A stretch of DNA of 64,000 nucleotides from Amblyomma americanum (taxonomy: Eukaryota; Arthropoda; Arachnida; Ixodida; Ixodidae): the NCBI RefSeq assembly GCF_052857255.1, contig NC_135500.1, positions 164,335,183 through 164,399,182 on the forward strand, read 5' to 3'. The notes under the pieces were generated by a model that was given only the letters and a program-made list of their open reading frames with translations, had not been told where the DNA came from and did no database searches. Shown here piece by piece: positions 57,056 through 64,000 of this stretch. Position numbers and translations under genes: made by a program. Every line of letters begins with the position of its first letter. Position 1 is the stretch's first letter.

Positions 57056-57206
57056 GGCTCCCTTCTGGGACCAGCAGACCCCAGCTCAAAACCAGAAGGC
57101 TTCCTTCTGGGACCAGTAGATCCAAGCAAAACACCATTTACGGGTGCCCTACAGGGATCATTTCAACCAGAACCAAACCAGATCTACGGCTTCCTTCTGG
57201 GACCAG
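57056..57206. repeat. Short direct repeat, three copies
   Basis: GGCTTCCTTCTGGGACCAG occurs at 57098-57116 and 57188-57206, and with one change (CTCC) at 57056-57074. AACCAGAA and AACCAG words lie between them. Spacings are 42 and 90 bp, so this is a degenerate minisatellite. No coding meaning is seen. Confidence 0.85.
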
Positions 57207-57249
57207 ATGAAACCATTAGGAAGCAGAATCCTAATAATAAATTTTCACC

Positions 57250-57270
57250 GGGGGGGGGGGGGGGGGGGGG
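57250..57270. repeat. Poly-G run (21 bp)
   Basis: Twenty-one consecutive G residues inside the transposon. Prone to length error and capable of G-quadruplex formation. Confidence 0.95.
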
Positions 57271-57397
57271 AGAACTTTTGCAGAATTTGATCTACAACAC
57301 ACAAGGTTTCAGTGTTTTCCGCTTCTTCTCACTATCCTCATACCCTTAAGCAAAAAGTGAATCCTTGTGAGGCAATAAAAACGTGCGCCTGATGCTG

Positions 57398-57640
57398 TCA
57401 GCGCAACAGAATGCTCTCAGAACAATCAATTTTTGACACTTCACCAATTGACTGTAGAATCTGTGCCGCAGCTTCGGCATGCAAGAGCGTTCGTCTGAAC
57501 GCAAGTTTGCTTTCCAGGACGTTGACAAGATTGTAAAATGGTACTGACGAATATAAAAGGCCATCAAGGTCCAACTCATTAGTTGACTCAGCTGGAAGTT
57601 TTTTGGGTATGTTCCCTTTATCACAGAGACATGCTGTTCT
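57398..57640 (-). pseudogene. Transposase C-terminal fragment (segment B)
   Basis: On the minus strand TEQHVSVIKGTYPK runs, after a small frame shift, into KKLPAESTNELDLDGLLYSS and NLVNVLESKLAFRRTLLHAE. It continues with AAAQILQSIGEVSKIDCSES, then a stop at 57398-57400. It lies downstream (in transposase orientation) of the YIAGYAAKK segment and reads like the continuation of the same protein. The 57346-57624 ATG-started frame is a shifted version of it. Attribution to a P-type transposase follows from segment A and the TIRs. Confidence 0.55.
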
Positions 57641-57659
57641 GTTCGGACTCCGGAAGTTT

Positions 57660-58195
57660 TTTCGACTGGGGGGGCAGGTCTTCGAGTTTTTTAGTTGTTT
57701 GTCTGTTCATTCCATCTTTCATTTAAATGTTTAATTAATTTTACTTGCTTTTCGTTAATATTTTCATATTTCGCTGTTCAAAAGTGTATTTGTAATGCAT
57801 ATAAAACCTGAATTGAAATGGGCAACTTAACAGATATATAAAGATGTACAGATGAGGAGTGATCGACTGCATTAAAAAAGTTTGTTCATACTTTTTCAAT
57901 GCTAGTAATCATGCTCATGAACAGAGCTCAATCAATTAACAATTTCTGCTGGGACATGATTGGTTTAGGTTACTGAAATTAAACGCTTTAAGGCTGGGTA
58001 TGTAGCGAACGAGCTCAGCCTCACTGTGCTTTACATTTATAACGTCCTTAAGTCCTTAAATTGAAGTGTTTGTCAGAAATCTGATCCGAGTGCAAGTAGT
58101 TCAAGACTTGGAGGGGGGAGGAGAGGGGCGCATCCCCTCTGGAAAAATGCTGGGGGGCAACCGACTCCCCCCCCCCCCCCTCCCCCCTGTTTCGA
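57660..58195. other. Probable insertion splitting the transposase remnant
   Basis: About 535 bp separates the two transposase segments and reads as non-coding AT-rich DNA bounded by G-rich or C-rich edges: GACTGGGGGGGCAGG at the left, a 14-bp C run (58167-58180) and CCCCCCTGTTTCGAAG at the right. It may be a nested repeat or an intron. No matching target duplication was found. Confidence 0.4.
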
Positions 58196-58202
58196 AGTCC
58201 CT

Positions 58203-58400
58203 GGAGCTTCTGCAGGCTTCACAATGAGTTTTCAAAACACCCTTCTTAGCCGCATAGCCTGCTATGTAATATATCAGCCGCGCATCGCTGTGTCTCTCAG
58301 CGTAGCTGTGATGGCCTACAGCCACTCCCACTTTTTCCGCAGCCACTTCTGCTGTTGAAGGCATCTCGCCGTCGCATAAAAAAAACCTTGCTATAGACAC
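58203..58400 (-). pseudogene. P-element/THAP9-like transposase fragment (segment A)
   Basis: The minus-strand frame from the Met at 58400 reads MSIARFFLCDGEMPSTAEVA, then YAERHSDARLIYYIAGYAAK and KGVLKTHCEACRSS. The pattern hydrophobic-Y-I-A-G-Y followed by basic residues and C-x2-C is the conserved C-terminal segment of P-element and THAP9-type transposases, which excise and integrate DNA by a cut-and-paste reaction. The DDE-type core and THAP domain are absent. After about residue 66 the frame runs into G-rich foreign DNA and becomes Gly/Pro-rich. This supports the superfamily call for the whole element. Confidence 0.55.
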
Positions 58401-58570
58401 TCCAATACAGGCGACGAAACGAACTGAACTGACTAAAACTACAACGGCGTGTCCAAGGCCGACGTGGCTGAGCGGCTGAGCTTACCGCGCCGCTAGCTGC
58501 AGCGCCGCACTCCCCCTGGCGGCATCGGTGCGCAGAGGGGTCACGCGCGGCCGAAGGAAAGCGCCGCGAT

Positions 58571-58598
58571 CTTCACACCTTCCCATTCTAGCCACCTT
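58571..58598. repeat. Right terminal inverted repeat of the transposon
   Basis: On the plus strand it begins CTTCACACCTTCCCATTC and ends GCCACCTT, the inverse of the left end. It is followed directly by the second AGCCAGAGT copy. Confidence 0.85.
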
Positions 58599-58609
58599 AG
58601 CCAGAGTCA

Positions 58610-59250
58610 GCGTTTTTTGCACATTTTGCTTTTGTTCATCCGCTTGAACAGGCGGTCCAAGCGAGCACTCGACGTATTCGGTTGCTACGTGGGTATGAAA
58701 GTGCTCCCTTCGGCCACGCCGTTTGCAGATCTGGCACGCGAGCTGCGCGTTACGGGTCGATGGCCGGATCGGGTGGCGACGCTTCTACCCTGAGTGTACA
58801 GCTCGCAAAAGTTGTCGCACGAAGGCCGGCAAAGAAGAATAGGGTCAAACCACTTCTCCCGAACACTGATTATTGTGTGCCGGTTTCGTTTCGTGTCCTG
58901 TTGCGAAACCGCTAATGGAGATATGATGCAGACATGCAGTGATGGTTGCGTCTACAACACATCCGCTATGCCTTTGAATGCGTTCGGATTGTTTAACTCG
59001 CTGTGTAGTCCACATGTTTTAGCGCAGTGCCGACAAGCATCCCCGGAACGGTTTAGGAAGCATACGTGATACCTGTGAAGGTTGTCTAGCAAATTAATGT
59101 TAGAAAAATCAGCTAGGCAAAGGACAATTCACAGACAGAAAATTTGTTTCAACGCAATCGTAGTCATGCGAACTCACGAGAAACTAACACCACTCCTCAA
59201 AACTAAACATTAAGGTCGAAGTTTGTTTCTGTTTCATATTCGTGGAATAA
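58610..59250. other. Non-coding stretch with one weak frame
   Basis: The plus-strand frame 58682-58915 contains an inner ATG (58760) that opens MAGSGGDASTLSVQLAKVVA in a GC-richer setting. It then becomes basic (RRPAKKNRVK). No domain or donor site makes it credible. The rest is AT-rich and featureless. Confidence 0.3.
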
Positions 59251-59254
59251 ATTA

Positions 59255-59540
59255 CTACCAGCTAGCTCTCGGGTTCATGCCGCACATCAGGTTGAACATT
59301 TCCTCAGGCGCAAAAATTGATTTCACGCAGCTTGCTGGTTTCCCTTGTAGCCAAATAGCGACGGTAAGGTAAAAGGTTAATATTCTCATGGTAAATGCGT
59401 ATGCAATTGAACGGTTGTGGGAATAAAACCCGGCGTCGGTCGTTTGGCGCGCAAAGCCGAGCGCGGATTCGAACCCTCGTCGGTGCGAACACGCGACCTC
59501 CACTTACCGCTGCTTTAGAGCCCTCGGCCATTGCCGATTT
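59255..59540 (-). mobile_element. SINE with tRNA-Ser/Leu-like head
   Basis: On the minus strand from about 59537, TGGCCGAGGGCTCTAAAG (A box, complement of 59513-59530) is followed by GGGTTCGAATCC (B box, complement of 59465-59476). The roughly 36 bp between the boxes fits a tRNA-Ser or Leu-like body with a long variable arm. The transcript would continue leftward into AT-rich DNA. It lacks a foldable acceptor stem and anticodon arm, so it is not a working tRNA gene. The 5' to 3' extent is approximate. Confidence 0.6.
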
Positions 59541-59639
59541 TTTTTCTTCATTTCATGTTCAGGAAAAAAAAAATATTGCAGCAGCAGCAGCAAAGCAATA
59601 TAATATTGCAATAATGTTCAAAGCGGCAGCCGCAATTGA

Positions 59640-59694
59640 GGCTGCGCCGCGATGGCCGAGTTTTCGGACTTAAATCTCGGCCATCGCCGCAGCC
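59640..59694. repeat. GC-rich perfect-stem hairpin
   Basis: GGCTGCGCCGCGATGGCCGAG (59640-59660) pairs with CTCGGCCATCGCCGCAGCC (59676-59694), leaving one 2-bp bulge and a 15-base loop. It sits next to a (GCA)n tract at 59580-59591. It resembles a foldback element end or two inverted copies of the SINE word GATGGCCGAG. Confidence 0.85.
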
Positions 59695-59908
59695 TTTCGC
59701 CCCTAGCCAGCCTTTTGGTCGGTTGGATGGCCTCAAAAAAGCCGGCACATACCCACTACACGCTGCGCTTTAGATATCGTCGTCTTCAATAACTTTCCCC
59801 GCAAGTCAGTCCGAACAGAAGAGCACACGAGCATTTCTACGTGCGAATTCAAATTCGGACGCCTGGCCCGTTTTGTGCTAGCACTTGCAAAGAAAAAAGC
59901 ACGCGATG

Positions 59909-59926
59909 CCCCCCCCCCCCCCCCCC
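59909..59926. repeat. Poly-C run (18 bp)
   Basis: Eighteen consecutive C residues, likely length-variable. Confidence 0.95.
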
Positions 59927-59929
59927 TCA

Positions 59930-62250
59930 TTCTTTTAAAAATAAAGACGCAAGGAAGCGCCGACTGTCGGGCATGAAGCAGTTCACACTGCACTGCGGGA
60001 GGTTTTAACCATCGCACCAGTGTAGAAAAGAACTTACATTGTAATTGATGTGATTTGATTCCGTTTTTCAACATAGAGCGCACAAGAAATCGAAGCCCAC
60101 ATGCTAACGCATTCCCTTCGCATCAAACACACTGCTCGGACGTTAGCTTTTGGTGCAAGCTGTAGAGTTAATAACTGCGTATAGGCGACATGCGTGCAAT
60201 CGACGTGCCTATGTGAATGCAAACTTCATTGCATGAAGAAACAAATGTTGGTCGGGGAATCGCAAATCTGGCTAGAGCCGCAGGTAGCTAGCTCCCTATT
60301 TTGATAACACGCTTTTTTGAGAGCGTTAGCTCTAGTTTTGTTCCTCAGTTTCGCGCCGTCGTCGGCGGTGGCGGCGTTAGCAGCGCCACTTGCCAACAAA
60401 GGCAAGTGGCAAAGTGGAGAGAACGAAATGCTTCTCTTAACCTTTAGGGCAGAGGATATAGAGGGAAAGTCAGAAAGAGTAAGAGGTGGAAAGAGAGGAG
60501 GCCTCTGTCTACAGTGAGGGGAGAGGTAGGTGCAAAGAGGGAGAGTGTTGGAGGCCTTTGGTGGCCTGGCAGCTTGGGCGACCGCCCCTTTTGGAGGATG
60601 GGTTTGGTTCGAAACCTACCAAAACCTAGCACCGAAGCCCTCTGCTGAGCACCACTGCAGAGCTAGGCAAGTATGAATTAACCACTGGCAGTTTTGCTTT
60701 GAGCAATTAAATACAGAACAAATCTGTTAACATTTTTGCTATCGCACCTGAGCTAACGCTCAAATATTCGCGTTACCACTCGTAACCATCCTGTAACTTT
60801 CTTCCTTTTTTTCTTCAATGCTAGTAACTTGTGACGAGCCGTTGAATTTGCCGCTTTGTTCAAATCTGTGCTATCTATTCTTTTCGGCTTTCCGCAATGG
60901 ATCAATGCAGTTTAAGTCGATACTACGTTTACATTACATACCATGTACTTGCATGAAAGCTACGACTGATCAAAATGTATTCCTGCCTACTGCGGTCTAA
61001 TGTAATTCACTGATTCTGCTCGTGGCACGCACTCTTTGTGCGCTTTTCACGTGGAAGTTTTGTCAGAAGCAGAGATGACAGAGTGGCAAGTCATACTGCA
61101 TGGTGCACGCCTGAGGCGTCACCCCCGAAATTCAAATGTACACTAATGTACAAAGCATGCCGTGCAATCATTCTCTCGCTCCACCAGGGAGAGCCTGTTT
61201 CATTAAACATGAGAAACGATTAGCTTCGTTTATGCCGGTAGCTCTGGGGAATGTGGGGTCCTTCGCAAACTTCGCCGCCTGTTGGAACAAGGGCGTGCCG
61301 CTGAGGCGTGGTTGCCGACCGTATGTTTGACAAAGAGCATTTCGCTGGTGATGTTGGTGGTAGTGAGTGTACATGATTCATTCGGTGAGGGGAAGAGGGA
61401 AAGAACGGCGAATGGAGTCCTGCGGCGAGCAGCATTCGCGAGTTGTTATCTTTGAAAGCGTAACTTATTCAAAGGATATCTGTTCTCAGAGACATTTTGA
61501 GGGCCTTTAAAAAATCAGGCTGGTACCTCATCATTGCTAAGTACTTGGAAGCGGAGATGGAAGTAAGCCCTGATTCGAGGTGCACAAACCTGTCGCTCTC
61601 TGAAATACTTCTCTCACTCTGTTTCTCTTTATTTCACTTTATCCCTCTCTCTCTAAGACTAGTCTAAACAACCGTACAATAAGTCCGCATGGGTAACCTC
61701 GTTGCTTTATCCCTCTCTCATTCGACCTTCACCATCTCAGTGAATGTTCTGAGCTAGTGGCCTAAACCTTTAAAATTTACTCCACCACCTGCCGAAGGTT
61801 CGCATGTACTTTTTTTCCCTCATGCTTCATTTTCTTATGTACGTCCCTGGAGGGACAAGCCTTCTTTATTAATTTTTCTCGACATGGCCCAACATGCTTC
61901 GGACAGGTATTGGTTAGTCAATATTTGCTTTTTACATTTCACAACAAATTTCCATGGGAGGTGTGACGATTTCAGTATCAAGGCAGTTTTCATCTCGCTA
62001 CTCTGGTAGGATTAAAGCTACGTGATCTACTATAAGGGCAACGCGTTGATGGCAATAGCGGCCAATTGCTTGAAAAGGTGTGAGCGCCAACTTTGCAGCC
62101 GATTACCCGGCTAGCCAGTTCTAGTGTTTATCATTAGTTTCTACATTGCATATATTGCACGAAAGACGAGATTCGAAATTCCAGCTATTATTTAACTTTT
62201 CACCAAGACAGCGTTTCTCACGGTGCTATGCCGCGTGGTTCTTATAGCTC
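59930..62250. other. Non-coding stretch, no gene seen
   Basis: Unique-looking DNA. A short GC-rich GGCGG tract lies at 60360-60400 and purine-rich DNA at 60460-60550. Frames of 60-71 codons at 60317-60517, 61136-61330 and 61168-61435 (minus) overlap and match nothing. Confidence 0.45.
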
Positions 62251-62251
62251 T

Positions 62252-63714
62252 GAGCAGCGCCTCCTCTATTTTTAAAATACCTGCAGAGTAATACTTACCA
62301 CACCGTCCAAGGCCCTCTCCTATCCTTCTTTCCTACTCTCCCTTGTCGGCTGGCAAATTTTAGAAACGCTATCTTTCTTCGTGAGGCGGCGCTCTGCATC
62401 TTGTGATCGCCAGGCTGCCTGTCGGCTATGGTCACGTCAAAGAGCGCGCCGTTCGTGACACTGTTCATAGCGGCGCTGCTCATCGTGTAACCGCTGCAGG
62501 CGCTGGTCTTTAAAACAGCCACAAAGAGTGCTGTGCAGCGGCGTTGGTATTGCAACTAAAGGCTGTGGCGGCTTGTTAGAATCATGTTTTGTCTTTGACC
62601 TACAATGTCGCTGAAACATTCCGGGATAAGTACTTAAACTGCTTGGCGCAAATATGAAATCAGAGGGTGAAGGTAGTTTGTCTTGCTATATTGATTTGCG
62701 ACTCAACCATGTTCAATAACGAAAATGAGAGCATGAAAAAAAGAAGCAATGGGAAATCTTCCCGCGAAGTCCTTTTTCGAAACAACCAGGTAGCAATTGC
62801 TTTCAAGTTGCAGCTCTACTTTTTGCAGGATAAGCTGTTATCCTTACGACAACTAGATAAAGTATTTTCCCTGTCCGTGGCAGACTGCAGCTACGATTAT
62901 TTTAAGGAGCGAGAAGTAAACTCCATTCGCAAATGTACCGTGAAGCAGCTGATGTGAAAGCATTTCAGACGTTCTGCCTTGTTCTGACTACAATCAGGCG
63001 CTAATAAAACGATGCAAAACAAAAAAGGGCTTGAAAGAAAAGGGGAAGAAAGAGTGAAATCAAGTCCGCTTCAACACGTGTTCAGGCGCAGTCACCCTAA
63101 AGCCACAAGGCAGCGTTTCTTCGACGCCGCGTCAGCGTCTCTTCTACCGACGTTACCGCTCGGCGCTGCAGGACATGGCGATCAAACACTTGAAGGCGTT
63201 AAAACTGGCGTCTCCAGACGGGTGTTAGGTGTGTTTCGTTTAGTTCACTGTTGTGTTCTGCTCGCGCACGAGATGCATTGTACACCTCGCGCGTACGATT
63301 GTGGTTGGGCTACAATGCATATTTCTTATGACTGTAACTACGTGGAAATACAAGCAAATATACACAAATTCTACAAATGTAAAAGGCGAAAAGCTTCAGC
63401 CCGGCTACGCAAACCGCGAGAAAAATTGCCGCTCCAGCCGATTTTCGTAGGAAAAAGCGCCACGCCGCGGATGAAGTGAGAGCAACACAAGAAGGGGTAG
63501 GAAGCAAGAATATGACAGGCGCGTGGCGCAGGAACAGGGCAGATCTATCACCAAAACGCCAGCACAGCGCTACCATACGCAAGCATGACGTAAGCAGTCC
63601 TATAATCTGAGTAGCGCCGCAGCGCGGCAACTAAATGAAATGAGGCGTACTGACGGCTTCCACTGCGAATCGGGCGACGCGGCTGGCATTGTAAAAATAG
63701 AGGAGGCGCTGCTC
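62252..63714. mobile_element. Segment bounded by perfect 23-bp inverted repeats
   Basis: GAGCAGCGCCTCCTCTATTT plus TTA (62252-62274) is repeated exactly, inverted, at 63692-63714. With two mismatches the match extends about 7 bp inward. Random occurrence is very unlikely, so the 1463-bp segment is probably a DNA transposon or two inverted copies of one repeat. The outer bases (CTGAGC and CAGAGC) would suit a hAT-like CAGAG end, but no 8-bp target duplication is visible. Inside are unrecognised frames (62667-62957 plus, 63012-63479 plus, 62295-62555 minus) and no transposase motif. Confidence 0.6.
62667..62957 (+). CDS. Unrecognised 96-codon frame inside the inverted-repeat segment
   Basis: The frame reads NNENESMKKRSNGKSSREVL and FKLQLYFLQDKLLSLRQLDK, with a helical hydrophilic middle and a charged end (YFKEREVNSIRKCTVKQLM). 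It is not low complexity. It has no known domain and no splice signals that I can verify. If the 62.25-63.71 kb segment is a transposon, this could be a decayed piece of its ORF. Otherwise it is a chance frame. Confidence 0.12.
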   Translation: MKVVCLAILICDSTMFNNENESMKKRSNGKSSREVLFRNNQVAIAFKLQLYFLQDKLLSLRQLDKVFSLSVADCSYDYFKEREVNSIRKCTVKQLM

Positions 63715-63719
63715 TGAAA

Positions 63720-64000
63720 AAACGAAAATTGTTTATACAATATATCCCAAATCAGTTTCCTTTTCTCTCAATAAATTGGCCAAGTTTTTATCGACGCAGT
63801 GATGTTTCCTTAAGCACATGACTGTTTTATGGAGTATATATAGTGTTCTGACACTTGTCGGGGTACATAGCCAAGCAGCTGAGGCCAAAGAAACAACAGC
63901 TGGAATCAATACTAGGGTGCTTTGCCGAGGCATCTCCGCAAATAGCCTCGTTGCTTCCAAAACAAGCACACACAAAATAAAGCATACAAGTGAAGGGAAG
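63720..64000. other. Non-coding stretch to the window end
   Basis: AT-rich DNA with one 80-codon minus-strand frame (63733-63975) that I do not recognise. Confidence 0.45.

Larger units (their letters stand above)
56359..58607 (-). mobile_element. Decayed DNA transposon with TIRs, probable P-element superfamily
   Basis: The sequence AGCCAGAGT stands at 56359-56367 and again at 58599-58607. Immediately inside, AAGGTGGCTAGAGTGGGCAG (from 56368) is matched on the opposite strand from 58598 by AAGGTGGCTAGAATGGGAAG. The two ends agree at all but two of 27 positions. Looser similarity continues for about 130 bp (CCGATGCC, GGCGGCGCTG, then a GGTAAG word). The element is therefore 2231 bp between 9-bp direct repeats; P-type elements typically make 8-bp duplications, so one base may be coincidental. 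It carries a transposase remnant on the minus strand, a SINE fragment, a short-repeat array and homopolymer runs. It is nonautonomous now. Confidence 0.75.

Noticed and set aside
59465..59530. Functional tRNA-Ser or tRNA-Leu gene
   Set aside because: The boxes match, but no paired acceptor stem or anticodon loop is evident and the sequence continues as a repeat.

Overview
This window is eukaryotic nuclear DNA, and its repeat content points to a hard tick (Ixodidae, probably a metastriate species). The key clue is a family of tRNA-headed SINEs carrying the tick-typical body motif CACGTTAAAGATCCCCAGG. It occurs in at least five places, alongside RNase H-bearing non-LTR retrotransposons, hammerhead-like motifs of Penelope-like elements and long AT, TAA, TTTA, GAAA and TCAC microsatellites. 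There are no operons, ribosome binding sites, CRISPR arrays or phage genes. Assignment to ticks rests on remembered repeat motifs, not on a search.

The window looks like gene-poor intergenic or intronic DNA. No multi-exon gene can be assembled from it. Nearly all open frames of 60-150 codons are chance frames or frames through repeats. A few CpG-rich islands (around 15.3-15.6, 22.4-23.5, 24.8-25.5, 32.4-32.7, 40.0-40.5, 47.4-48.4 and 54.8-55.3 kb) look like promoter or first-exon material. They contain a handful of weak candidate exons (15579-15635 +, 55019-55240 +, 49892-50075 -), none of which I can name.

Layout: 0-4.9 kb, mostly unique DNA. 5.0-6.46 kb, a 5'-truncated but young LINE on the minus strand ending in a (TCAC)n tail. 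8.2-9.5 kb, a SINE nested in an AT-rich foldback repeat, plus a hammerhead-like relic. 12.8-13.45 kb, a short LINE derivative (gag-like end plus 3' UTR). 15.1-15.9 kb, a GAAA microsatellite and a CpG-rich candidate first exon. 17.5 kb, a 62-bp tandem duplication. 18.7-19.0 kb, a truncated SINE with an 11-bp target duplication. 19.5 and 32.1 kb, short-period LINE-type 3' tails. 30.6-31.5 kb, a foldback MITE beside two oppositely oriented RNase H fragments. 32.4 kb, a promoter-like island. 34.7-35.2 kb, a SINE with a 170-bp TAA tail. 40.9-41.1 and 43.8 kb, two more hammerhead-like relics. 44.3 kb, a SINE. 46.6-47.0 kb, a foldback. 52.3-53.4 kb, a second LINE family copy. 56.36-58.61 kb, a decayed DNA transposon with terminal inverted repeats, a flanking 9-bp direct repeat and a P-element-like transposase fragment. 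59.3-59.7 kb, a tRNA-Ser/Leu-like SINE and a hairpin. 62.25-63.71 kb, an unexplained segment bounded by perfect 23-bp inverted repeats.

The most interesting items are the 56.4-58.6 kb transposon, the 62.3-63.7 kb inverted-repeat element, and the three ribozyme-like motifs. None is proved to be a new system.
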